Assembly (NCBI GenBank): GCA_017307505.1
Contig: JAFKEE010000044.1
Location: 1 to 64,000 of the forward strand
DNA: 64,000 nucleotides
Reading direction: 5' to 3'
Source of the DNA: Acidobacteriota bacterium
GTDB taxonomy: Bacteria > Acidobacteriota > Terriglobia > Bryobacterales > Bryobacteraceae
Position numbers and translations under genes: made by a program. The notes under the pieces are model-generated. The model was given only the letters and a program-made list of their open reading frames with translations, had not been told where the DNA came from and searched no databases. Within the stretch, counting starts at the first letter, position 1; every line of letters starts with the position of its first letter. This document shows, in pieces, positions 44,073 to 52,843 of the stretch.

Positions 44073-46289
44073 ATGAAGAGGCTGTGGTTGGCATTCGGCG
44101 CAGTGCTGGTGCTTTCGTTCTCGGTATTGGGGTGGATCGGCACAAGGATCTACCAGGAAGCTCCGCCGATTCCGGCGAGTGTCGTCACGACGGAAGGGCA
44201 GGCCGTCTTCGGTCAAGGCGATATCCCGGCCGGGCAGAATGTCTGGCAGTCGATGGGCGGCATGGAAGTCGGTTCGGTCTGGGGGCACGGCAGTTACGTG
44301 GCACCCGACTGGACCGCGGACTGGCTGCACCGCGAGCTGATGTTCGTGCTGAATGAATGGGCCCAGGCTCAGTCGGGCAAGGGCTACGACCAGTTGAATG
44401 CTGAACAGCAGGCCGGCTTGCGCGGCCGCCTGGAGGAGATGTACCGCAGGAACACGTTCGATCCGGCGACGGAAACCATCGTCATCGAACCCGTCCGCGC
44501 CCGCGCCATCCAGGCCAACGTAGCTTACTTCACGGCCCTGTTCGCCAGCGGGCAGACCGCCTATGCGATCCCGAAGGGCGCCGTCACCGACCCGGAACGC
44601 GCTCGCAAAATGGCAGCCTTCTTCTGGTGGTCCGCCTGGTCAGCTTCGACGAATCGCAAGAACGACAACATCACCTACACCCACAACTGGCCGCATGAAC
44701 CACTCGTCGGCAACCGTCCCACCGGAGAAAGCGTGATGTGGACGGGTGTGAGCATCCTGATGCTGCTGGCCGGCATCTGCGCCATGGTCTGGTGGTATGC
44801 CTCGCAGAAAGAGGAACCGATGGGCGAGACGCCCAAGACGGACCCGCTGGCCGGCTGGCGCTCCACGCTCTCTCAAATCGCAACCCTCAAGTACTTCTGG
44901 GTCGTCGCCGCCCTGATCCTGGTCCAGATGATTATGGGCATGGTCACCGCGCACTACGGCGTGGAGGGCGACGGCTTCTACGGCATCCCGCTGTCGAAAT
45001 GGCTGCCCTATAGCGTCACTCGCACCTGGCACGTCCAGGTAGGCATTTTCTGGATCGCCACCGCCTGGCTGGCCGCGGGCCTCTACATCGGACCCCTGGT
45101 GAGCGGCGTCGAGCCGAAGTTCCAGCGCCTGGGCGTCAACGTCCTCTTCGGAGCCCTGCTGGTCATCGTGGCCGGCTCACTGGCCGGCGAATGGATGAGC
45201 GTGCAGAACCGGCTCACCGATGCCCAATCGTTCCTCTGGGGCCACCAGGGCTACGAATATGTTGATCTCGGACGCGGCTGGCAGCTCCTGCTCTTCGCCG
45301 GTCTCCTCATCTGGCTCACCCTGGTGGTAAGGAGCGTGAAACCGGCCCTCAAGGTCGCGGGCGACCAGCGGCATCTGTTGTGGCTTTTCCTGGTCTCCAG
45401 CGCGGCCATCGGACTCTTCTACGGAGCAGGTCTCACCTGGGGCCAGCACACGAATCTGTCGATCGTCGAATACTGGCGCTGGTGGGTGGTCCACCTGTGG
45501 GTGGAAGGTTTCTTTGAGGTCTTCGCCACAACGATCATCGCGTTCTTCTTCACACGCCTGGGCCTGGTCCGTCCGGGCCTGGCGGCCAAGAGCGCGCTGC
45601 TGTCAGCCACCATCTACCTGGCCGGCGGCATCATCGGCACCTGCCATCACCTGTACTTCTCCGGCACGCCGACGGTGGCCATCGCCTGGGGCTCAGTCTT
45701 CAGTGCTCTCGAAGTGGTGCCGCTGGTCCTGGTCGCCTATGCCGCCCTCGACGATCTGCGCCGCGGCCGCGCCACCCAGTGGGCGCTCCGCTACAAGTGG
45801 CCGGTGTACTACTTCGTCGCCGTGGCCTTCTGGAACATGGTGGGCGCGGGCCTCTTCGGCTTCATGATCAATCCGCCCATCGCCCTCTACTATATGCAGG
45901 GCCTCAACACCACGCCTCTTCACGGCCACGCCGCGCTGTTCGGAGTCTACGGCATGCTGGGCATCGGCCTGATGCTGGTGTGCCTGCGGGCCATGGGCCA
46001 GCAGGGCGAATGGAACGAGCGCTGGATGAAGTTCGCCTTCTGGTCAATGAACGGCGGCCTGTTCGCCATGTGCGTCGGCAGCCTGCTGCCGGTAGGCCTG
46101 CTGCAGACCTGGGCTTCAGTGGATCACGGTTACTGGTACGCCAGAAGCCAGGAGTTCCTCCAGACCCCCACCATGCAGACCATCCGCTGGATGCGCGCCC
46201 CGGGCGACACCTTGTTCGCACTCGGCGCCGCAGCCCTGGTGCTGTTCGTCTGGAAAACCAAGGCGAAGAGCACGGACACCAACGCCTGA
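44073..46289 (+). CDS. norB: Quinol-dependent nitric oxide reductase (qNor)
   Basis: A 738-residue single-subunit enzyme that reduces nitric oxide to nitrous oxide with quinol electrons. An N-terminal helix and a ~200-residue periplasmic cytochrome-c-like domain without a CxxCH haem site mark the qNor type. About twelve further helices carry the metal ligands: HLWVEGFFEVF (His and the catalytic Glu), the HHLYF pair and the HGHAALFG haem ligands. AAGGAG precedes the start. No other denitrification gene is nearby, so its job is probably NO detoxification. An NsrR or NnrR site was not convincingly found. Confidence 0.93.
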   Translation: MKRLWLAFGAVLVLSFSVLGWIGTRIYQEAPPIPASVVTTEGQAVFGQGDIPAGQNVWQSMGGMEVGSVWGHGSYVAPDWTADWLHRELMFVLNEWAQAQSGKGYDQLNAEQQAGLRGRLEEMYRRNTFDPATETIVIEPVRARAIQANVAYFTALFASGQTAYAIPKGAVTDPERARKMAAFFWWSAWSASTNRKNDNITYTHNWPHEPLVGNRPTGESVMWTGVSILMLLAGICAMVWWYASQKEEPMGETPKTDPLAGWRSTLSQIATLKYFWVVAALILVQMIMGMVTAHYGVEGDGFYGIPLSKWLPYSVTRTWHVQVGIFWIATAWLAAGLYIGPLVSGVEPKFQRLGVNVLFGALLVIVAGSLAGEWMSVQNRLTDAQSFLWGHQGYEYVDLGRGWQLLLFAGLLIWLTLVVRSVKPALKVAGDQRHLLWLFLVSSAAIGLFYGAGLTWGQHTNLSIVEYWRWWVVHLWVEGFFEVFATTIIAFFFTRLGLVRPGLAAKSALLSATIYLAGGIIGTCHHLYFSGTPTVAIAWGSVFSALEVVPLVLVAYAALDDLRRGRATQWALRYKWPVYYFVAVAFWNMVGAGLFGFMINPPIALYYMQGLNTTPLHGHAALFGVYGMLGIGLMLVCLRAMGQQGEWNERWMKFAFWSMNGGLFAMCVGSLLPVGLLQTWASVDHGYWYARSQEFLQTPTMQTIRWMRAPGDTLFALGAAALVLFVWKTKAKSTDTNA

Positions 46290-46319
46290 TACGGAATCCT
46301 CACCCCCCTGAACGACCAG

Positions 46320-46349
46320 CGGCCCGGGTTCGTCCCCGGGCCGTTTCGT
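46320..46349 (+). terminator. Intrinsic terminator of the nitric oxide reductase gene
   Basis: CGGCCCGGG (46320-46328) pairs perfectly with CCCGGGCCG (46335-46343) around a 6-base loop and is followed by TTTCGTTT. It starts 31 bases after the stop codon. Confidence 0.8.
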
Positions 46350-46360
46350 TTGTGCGCGGC

Positions 46361-46972
46361 TCACATGTGCATCGAGGTCAGACCCTCGCGCAGAAGCCGT
46401 TCCAGTGTAATCTTCGGGCAGATGTGCTTCTCGAGGTAGTCCAGGAGATTCGTGGCGGTCCGGCGCATCAATGCTTCGGCATTCGGATCGACCACGTTGC
46501 CCTGCGCATCGAACAACCGCTGCACGTTCGCAATCGAGACCGGCATCGGCAGGGGCATGCCGCCCACATGGGAGACCACGCCGCGCAGCGATTCCAGCGA
46601 TTTGATAGCGCCGATCGCACCCGCGGCCACCCCCAGCAGGCCCACCGGCTTGCCCAGCAGGGCGGACGGGAACCCCATATTTTCAATCGCCAGCTTGATG
46701 ACGCTGGAAAATGAGCCGTGATACTCGGGCGTCGCCAGGATCACCCCGGCTGCCTCACCCACGCGGCGCTGTAACTCCAGCGCGCCTGCCGCGCCGGGAT
46801 CCAATCCGGGCAGGGGCAGATTCAGCTCCGCCGGATGAATGATGTCGACTGCCACCTCCGGATGCTTTCGCAGTTCATCCGCGACAATCGCAACGGTCTT
46901 CGAGGTAAAGTTGCCGGGCCGGACGCTGCCCACCACGACAGTCACCTTAATCGGACGCTCAGGGTTGCTCAT
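46361..46972 (-). CDS. NAD(P)H-dependent FMN reductase
   Basis: A 203-residue flavodoxin-fold reductase. GSVRPGNFTSKTVA (~15-28) is the FMN-phosphate loop and TPEYHGSFSSVIKLAIE (~85-101) is the family signature that contacts the flavin. Members reduce FMN, quinones, azo dyes or metals. AAGGG lies 6 bases before the ATG at 46972, so I rejected the longer reading. It begins 35 bases after the AddB-type gene on the same strand and may be its operon partner, though a functional link is doubtful. Confidence 0.88.
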   Translation of the reverse strand: MSNPERPIKVTVVVGSVRPGNFTSKTVAIVADELRKHPEVAVDIIHPAELNLPLPGLDPGAAGALELQRRVGEAAGVILATPEYHGSFSSVIKLAIENMGFPSALLGKPVGLLGVAAGAIGAIKSLESLRGVVSHVGGMPLPMPVSIANVQRLFDAQGNVVDPNAEALMRRTATNLLDYLEKHICPKITLERLLREGLTSMHM

Positions 46973-47007
46973 ACGAACCCTTGGATGCCGCGGCTGGCAT
47001 CTGGGAG

Positions 47008-49650
47008 TCAATCGGCCGCAGTTTCGGCCTTCGCCGCGGACTGGACCCGGCACGTATCCAGGAAGTCACAGTAGCGGCAGGACGCCGCATCGGCCGGCTG
47101 AACCGCGATGCGGCCCGATGCGATCTCGAGGATACTCTGCCCGGCCGCCTGCACCGCCTGAGTCATGAGGGACTCCACCTGCTCGCGCTGGGTGAACTCC
47201 TCATAAATGGTGTCACCCCGCAGACCGACATAGACGAACGCCAGCGGCTCCAACCCCTCGCCCTTCACGGCCGCCAGATAGAGGCCCCCCTGCACGGTCA
47301 AGCCGGCTTCCAGTTGCTCGAGCCGGCGTTTGATGCCGGATTGCCCCGAGTATTTGAAGTCGTAGACGATCGACTCGCCTGACGCGGATGTGTCGACGCG
47401 GTCAGCGCGTCCGGCCACGGGCACACCCTCAATCTGCAGCCGCAATGGCCGTTCTGTCTCCACCTTCCAGCCCGGCAGCACCCGGGCGTTCTGTTCGTAG
47501 AAACGCAGGCTCCGCTCAATCAGCAGCCGCGCCAGTTCCACGCGGTGGGAGGCGGGAATCCGGCGCTGGACGAGCATCCTCGACCAATGCCTCTCGAGCA
47601 ATTCCTCCAGTCCACCCAGCCCCCGGTGCCAATCAGAGATCACGGCATGGATCACGATGCCCTGCGCCACGAAATCCAGCCGCTCGTGGGGCAGCGGCGG
47701 CATCGGCTGCAGGTCCAGGGTCTTCCCGGCAAAGAACTGGAAAGGGCACTGCAGGTAACTTTCGATCGCCGTGGGGCGGTGCTGCCGGTGCCTGGCCCGG
47801 ACATAAGCCAAGGCGGGCTCGGACTGCAGCGATGGGCGCGGCGGCGGCGGCACGATCCGTGTAGGAGTCACGCGCAATCCGCGCGCTTCCCGCGGCTCCT
47901 GCTGGATCGAATCCAAGGCAAAGGAGCGCAGCGTCGGGCGGCCCTCGGGATCCTTCGTGGGCCACGAGATTACCAGGTTCTCAGAGGCCCGCGTCAGGGC
48001 GAACCGGAAGAGAAATGCCTCTTCCTCCTGTTTGTCCGCCCGGTTTGATACCGGCACCCCGTTGGTTCGCAGTTTGAACCGCGTCTCCTCCGAGAGCACC
48101 GGATCCGGAGCCGCCTTCCTTGGAAAATCGCCCTCCAGCAGGCCGCACAGGAACACCACGGGCAGTTCCCACTGACGTGCCTCATGCACATCCAGCAGAT
48201 GGACAGCTTCACGGCGCGGATCGGCCACACGCAGCGAAGTTTCCTTCAGCGCCTCCTGGGCATGGCGCCAGAATCCCTCCAGCAGCATCGGCTCCGGCCC
48301 CAGCAGGCTGGCCAGCTCCGCCAGAGTGGAGTTCATCGTCCGCAGCGCCGCGGCCCGCGCACGGAAGATCTGCAGTGCCGCCGGGTCTCCTCCCGGCTCC
48401 GGTGGCGCGATGAGAGAAGCGAGACCGGAGATGCGCTGGGCCCACTCCGCCGCGGCAGCGGGCGTGCTGTTCCACGAGGTCATTTCTTCCAGAGCCGGCA
48501 GCCAGCGCGGGGGCAACGAGATCCTGCCGGCCAGTTCCTTCACGCCGGAGCCAGGCAGCGCTTCTCGCACCTCCAGCTCCAGCAGATCAGCGGCAGGCTC
48601 CTGCCCGGAGAGGGTCACGGCCGAGCGCAATGCCTGGGCCGTGCGCCGCCACTCCCATCCGCTCTGCAACGCATCGATCAGCAGGGCGATGAAGCGGCAG
48701 ACCGGATGCGCGGCCAGCGGGCTGACAAAGTACGAACGAGCCGGGATCCCCAGCCGGGCGAAGGTCGTCTCGAACAACGGCAGGTAAGGATGCGCGGAGC
48801 GCAGCACCACGCCCATCTCACGCCAAGGTCGTCCCCCGGCATGCAACGCCAGCATGCGCAGGGCAACCTCTTCTACCTCCCTCTCCCTGCTCGACGCCGC
48901 CACCAGCGTGGTCTCGGGAGTCGCCCGGACGGGCGAGAACCGTTGCTCCCGCAGGCCCATCTGTCGCAGGGCATCGCGGGAAGGCGCCGCTCCCGTCCAT
49001 TCCGGCAAGGCGACAGTCAGGTCCGCATGCTGTTTCAGTGCCCGCATCAGCTCGATCTCTGAGCGGGTGAAGGAGAAAAACCCGTCAAAGTAGACGAACC
49101 GGACCGGACCCAGGCCCCGCTCCCGGATATCCCGCGCCACCAAGGCCAGTTGCTGCGCCCGAAAGACCATCGACTGCGCGGCAAGCCGCTCTTCCAACCG
49201 TTCGTATACCTGCTGCAAACCGGCGGAGAACGGGCCGGAGTGCACACCGAGGCCCCGCAGCGCCGCCCATTGGAGGGAATCGCAGCCGGCGTTCGCCAGA
49301 TCCTCCAGGGACCGCGCCAGTGCGGAGGCGAAGCCGGGGCTGCCGGCCAGAGCCGAAAATGCGCGAATCTGCCCTTCCGCCAGGATCTGCCGGAGAAACA
49401 AGGTGAGCGCCGTGGAGGAGGCCAGCCTCTGTGCAGGCTTCAGACTGTCCACAAAGCCAGCAATGGTGGTGACGGTGGAACCGCGCACCACCAACCCCTC
49501 GCGGGCGAGCGAATTGCGCAGATGCTCGGCCATCGTGGCCGTGGGCACGATCAGGCGGAAGTTCGCGCCACCCGCGCGCAGGTGCCGGCGCACCTCCTGC
49601 AAAATGGCCGTTGTTTTTCCCGAGCCCGGTTCACCGAGCAGAAGCCGCAT
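47008..49650 (-). CDS. addB: AddB-type helicase-like/nuclease subunit with iron-sulphur staple
   Basis: An 880-residue protein, shorter than Bacillus AddB (1166). Walker A GEPGSGKTT is at residues 6-14. The middle is an inactivated UvrD-like helicase scaffold, and the C-terminal PD-(D/E)XK nuclease has GRADRVD and YDFKYS. Cysteines 635, 858, 861 and 867 reproduce the AddB pattern: one distant Cys, then C-x2-C-x5-C. AddB scans for Chi-like sites and cuts one strand during break resection. Its AddA partner lies 12 kb away on the other strand. I started at the ATG at 49650; a GTG two codons upstream is possible. Confidence 0.83.
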   Translation of the reverse strand: MRLLLGEPGSGKTTAILQEVRRHLRAGGANFRLIVPTATMAEHLRNSLAREGLVVRGSTVTTIAGFVDSLKPAQRLASSTALTLFLRQILAEGQIRAFSALAGSPGFASALARSLEDLANAGCDSLQWAALRGLGVHSGPFSAGLQQVYERLEERLAAQSMVFRAQQLALVARDIRERGLGPVRFVYFDGFFSFTRSEIELMRALKQHADLTVALPEWTGAAPSRDALRQMGLREQRFSPVRATPETTLVAASSREREVEEVALRMLALHAGGRPWREMGVVLRSAHPYLPLFETTFARLGIPARSYFVSPLAAHPVCRFIALLIDALQSGWEWRRTAQALRSAVTLSGQEPAADLLELEVREALPGSGVKELAGRISLPPRWLPALEEMTSWNSTPAAAAEWAQRISGLASLIAPPEPGGDPAALQIFRARAAALRTMNSTLAELASLLGPEPMLLEGFWRHAQEALKETSLRVADPRREAVHLLDVHEARQWELPVVFLCGLLEGDFPRKAAPDPVLSEETRFKLRTNGVPVSNRADKQEEEAFLFRFALTRASENLVISWPTKDPEGRPTLRSFALDSIQQEPREARGLRVTPTRIVPPPPRPSLQSEPALAYVRARHRQHRPTAIESYLQCPFQFFAGKTLDLQPMPPLPHERLDFVAQGIVIHAVISDWHRGLGGLEELLERHWSRMLVQRRIPASHRVELARLLIERSLRFYEQNARVLPGWKVETERPLRLQIEGVPVAGRADRVDTSASGESIVYDFKYSGQSGIKRRLEQLEAGLTVQGGLYLAAVKGEGLEPLAFVYVGLRGDTIYEEFTQREQVESLMTQAVQAAGQSILEIASGRIAVQPADAASCRYCDFLDTCRVQSAAKAETAAD

Positions 49651-49686
49651 GGTCACAGCGTAGCGCGCCGCCGGACCCGGACGGGC

Positions 49687-50343
49687 TCAAGCCTTCCTGA
49701 GTTCCAGGCGGAAAGTCCGGAACTGCCCGGGCGTCTCCACTGCCGCGAGGATCTGGAACCCCGCGCCCTCGGCCAGCGAAAGGTAGTAGGGCAAATCCAG
49801 CCGCACCTGCGGCCACAATGTGCCGTAGCCGGTTTTGACTACCTCCTGCGGCAGATGAAACTCGAAATAGAACACGGGCCCCTTCGTGCCCTGCTCCATC
49901 CCTGGATCCGTCAAAATTGGGATCACCGCGTCCCAGATCAGCCAGCGTCCGCCGGATTTCAGCACCCGTGCCGTCTCCGCAAACACCTTCTTCTGCACCT
50001 CCGGCTGCATGTACATCAGGGAGAAGAATGCCGTGGCCGTGGCAAACTGAGCGTCCAGAAACTTCATGTCGGTCGCATCCATGACGATCTTCAAAGGCCC
50101 CGCGGGGGACTCCATCAGCTCATTCTTGTAGAGATCGATCGCCACTACCTGGCTGGGCTTCATCCGGCCAATGATGCCTTCCCCGCCGCCACCGATGTCG
50201 AGGACATGGCCCTCGGCCTCGAAGTTGGCCACCGTCAGGGGCTGGCGCTCGAACCGGTGCATCTTCGGCCGTGCCTGGGTTTGCGCGGCGGCTCCGCCTA
50301 AGCCGGCGAGGCTCATCAGGAATCCTGTGCGTGTCAGTTGCAT
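49687..50343 (-). CDS. Class I SAM-dependent methyltransferase with signal-peptide-like N-terminus
   Basis: A 218-residue protein with a Rossmann methyltransferase core: VLDIGGGGEGIIG is motif I, VVAIDLYKNEL is motif II and LKSGGRWLIWDAVIP follows. The first ~22 residues (MQLTRTGFLMSLAGLGGAAA) look like a Tat or Sec signal, which is odd because S-adenosylmethionine is not expected outside the cytoplasm. Either the start is really further in, for example Met28, or the segment is a membrane anchor. It lies between the LptF-LptG fusion and addB on one strand with 54- and 36-base gaps. Substrate unknown. Confidence 0.75.
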   Translation of the reverse strand: MQLTRTGFLMSLAGLGGAAAQTQARPKMHRFERQPLTVANFEAEGHVLDIGGGGEGIIGRMKPSQVVAIDLYKNELMESPAGPLKIVMDATDMKFLDAQFATATAFFSLMYMQPEVQKKVFAETARVLKSGGRWLIWDAVIPILTDPGMEQGTKGPVFYFEFHLPQEVVKTGYGTLWPQVRLDLPYYLSLAEGAGFQILAAVETPGQFRTFRLELRKA

Positions 50344-50397
50344 GATTCGAGATACGAAGATCCGAAATCATGTGTTCCGCGAGAATGGACCGGCAGG

Positions 50398-52731
50398 CTA
50401 GGTCTTCATGCGGGTCATCAGGTAGACCCCGGCAAGCGCGAAGCCCGCATCGGGGGACCACGCCGCAATCTCGGGCGGCAGTTGCCCCACATTGCCCAGT
50501 TGCTCGAAGAAGTAGGACATCGCGAAATAGGCAATCGCGACCCCGATCGAGATGCCCACCCCCGTCATCGCACCCCGGTTGCCCGTCAGGAAGGCGAACG
50601 GAACACTGAGCAGCGCCATAACCAGCGCGAACAGCGGCACACTGAATTTCTTGTGGTACTGGACCTGCAGAGGAGTCGTATTGAACCCCGACTGCTGCAG
50701 CTCTTTGATGTAGCCAAGCAACTGCCGGTAGTTCATCTGCTTGTAGGTTTTGACTTCCTTCAGGAACCACGACGGCGACTCGTCGAGCTCAGTGAATGTC
50801 GCCGTGCCGCCCTGGAAGTTGCGGTAAGTATCCTCGCGCGGCCGCACATCGCGGACCCACCCGTTCTGGAAGATCCAGGTGTTCAGCGACGGCTCCCACA
50901 AGGCGCGCTCGGCGTAAATGTGGCGCCGCAGCCGGAACGAAGCCGGGTCCAGCTCATACACACTCACACCGCCAAGCACGTGCTCGTTCTCGTTCAGGTA
51001 CTTGTAGTAGTAGATCCGCGACGAGTGCCCGAAAATCCACTTGCGGTTCGGGCTCAGGTAAGTCTGCACCGGCTTACCCTTGATGTGATTCCGCAGCATG
51101 TCCTGGATCAGGTTCGCGTTCGTCACCACGTAATGATCGAAGGCGAACAGGACACCCGAAAGCGACAGGCAGGCCACCAGCACGGGAGCGGCCAGGCGGT
51201 ACAGGCTGACGCCGCACGCCTTCAATGCCGTGATCTCGTTCGCCTTCGCCATGACGCCAAACGTCACCAGCACGGCGAACAGCACGCTCACCGGCGCCGC
51301 GTCGTACAACAGCTTCGGCGCCAGGAAGAACAGATACCGGAAGAGTTCGGAGATGGCAATGTTGTTCTTGAAAACGTCGCCCAGCAGTTCAAAGAAATTG
51401 AAGATCTCCGTGAGCATCACGAAGCAGAACAGCAGCATCGCGAAGTAGAACAGGAAGTTGCTGACGACGTAGGTGTCGATCACCTGGGGCAGCAGAAACA
51501 GCCGCGTCGTCGAGCGCGGTCCGGAGCGCCCCGCCCCCTTTCCCGGCCCCTCTCTCAGCGACGCCAGCGCCTGAAACCGATCGACCACAAACCCTCGGAT
51601 CGACTCAAAGACATCCTTGTCGCCGGGCCGTTCCAACCGCATCAACAGCACGAACGCCGCCACCGCAAAGAGCGCATTCGGGGTCCAGACGGCAACTTCG
51701 GCCGGCATCTTTCCTTCGCGCGCCAGACTGATGAGAGAAACCAGCATCGTGAAGTAGAAGAAGGCAAACACGACCGTGATTACGAACGCGGCCGACTTGC
51801 CGCCCTTGCGCGACGACACGCCCAGCGGGATCCCGGTGAGCGCCAGCAGGACGCACGCCAGCGGCAGGGCCAGGCGCTGGTGGAATTCGATGCGCGCTTC
51901 CAACGACTTCTTCGTCTCTCCCATCAGTTCGAGCGTCGGCGTGGCCGTGTAATTCTTCGCCTTCACCTCGCCGCGCTCCCGCGCCTCCAAGGCCTGCTCC
52001 CCCGTCGGGAAGCCAACCTTGTAGTAGTCCTGCGGGTCCTTGGCCGCCTCATAGGTGGAGCCGTTGCGCAGCGAAAGCTGCAGGCGGTTGCCCACCTTGT
52101 CCGGCACGACCAGCGCCTCAGAAGCGATGGTAAGCACCGGACCTTCCCCGCGCTCCTGTCCGCTGTTGTTCTTTCTCTCCGCCGGCGGAGTGAGGTCCGC
52201 CATGAACAGATTCCGCCAGTGCACCGGCTGCCCGGTCAGCACATCCCCGACATAGAGAATCTTGTTCGGGAACGACTCATCGAAGACCCGCGGCTGAATC
52301 TCGGCCGTCAACTGCGCCGCGCCCATCTGGTTGATCACCCGGATCATTTCGGCCTGGCACCACGGAGTCAGTTGCAGGGAGCAGTATCCGGTGAAACTCA
52401 TGGCCAGCAGGGCGAAAGCAGTCACCGGCAGCGTCACCCTCCGGGCCGGGACGCCCGCCGCGCGCAGCGCCGTGATCTCCCCGTCGCTCGACATCCGGGA
52501 AAGCCCGATGAGGGTGCCCACCAGTACGCCCAGCGGAATGGTGAGCGGCATCGTCGCCGGCAGCAACAGGAGAAAAAGATAGCCAACCGTTTCCGGCGAG
52601 GTGGTCGACGAGACCAGGATCGTGAAGAGCTGCCCGGCTTTCTGCAGGAATAGAACGAAGATGAACATCAAGGCGCCCAGGAGAGCGCTGGACGCTATTT
52701 CGCGGAAGATCGTACGTGAGAGAATGCCCAT
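50398..52731 (-). CDS. LptF-LptG fusion permease for lipopolysaccharide export
   Basis: A 777-residue protein joining two permeases normally encoded separately. Residues ~1-375 are LptF-like: helices near the start, a periplasmic beta-jellyroll and a helix block ending KSAAFVITVVFAFFYF. A basic linker (~385-420) follows, and residues ~425-777 are LptG-like, beginning with IDTYVVSNFLFYFAMLLF. Each half has about six membrane helices. With LptB (not in the window) it would extract lipopolysaccharide from the inner membrane. The fusion fixes one-to-one stoichiometry. It appears to lead the four-gene minus-strand unit ending at 46361. Confidence 0.88.
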   Translation of the reverse strand: MGILSRTIFREIASSALLGALMFIFVLFLQKAGQLFTILVSSTTSPETVGYLFLLLLPATMPLTIPLGVLVGTLIGLSRMSSDGEITALRAAGVPARRVTLPVTAFALLAMSFTGYCSLQLTPWCQAEMIRVINQMGAAQLTAEIQPRVFDESFPNKILYVGDVLTGQPVHWRNLFMADLTPPAERKNNSGQERGEGPVLTIASEALVVPDKVGNRLQLSLRNGSTYEAAKDPQDYYKVGFPTGEQALEARERGEVKAKNYTATPTLELMGETKKSLEARIEFHQRLALPLACVLLALTGIPLGVSSRKGGKSAAFVITVVFAFFYFTMLVSLISLAREGKMPAEVAVWTPNALFAVAAFVLLMRLERPGDKDVFESIRGFVVDRFQALASLREGPGKGAGRSGPRSTTRLFLLPQVIDTYVVSNFLFYFAMLLFCFVMLTEIFNFFELLGDVFKNNIAISELFRYLFFLAPKLLYDAAPVSVLFAVLVTFGVMAKANEITALKACGVSLYRLAAPVLVACLSLSGVLFAFDHYVVTNANLIQDMLRNHIKGKPVQTYLSPNRKWIFGHSSRIYYYKYLNENEHVLGGVSVYELDPASFRLRRHIYAERALWEPSLNTWIFQNGWVRDVRPREDTYRNFQGGTATFTELDESPSWFLKEVKTYKQMNYRQLLGYIKELQQSGFNTTPLQVQYHKKFSVPLFALVMALLSVPFAFLTGNRGAMTGVGISIGVAIAYFAMSYFFEQLGNVGQLPPEIAAWSPDAGFALAGVYLMTRMKT

Positions 52732-52843
52732 GCCAGACGAAGGCGCTTACTATTTGAGCTTAGCTGGAACGGCCACCCTTCTGGAAGAGCCCGTCCGCCC
52801 GCTTCCGTTGGCACGCAGGGTGGAGTCAAGATAGGACTCAGAC

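Noticed and set aside
50338-52653. Plus-strand frame of 771 codons opposite the LptF-LptG fusion
   Set aside because: Arg/Gln/His-rich translation with no recognisable domain; the minus-strand gene has clear membrane helices and homology.
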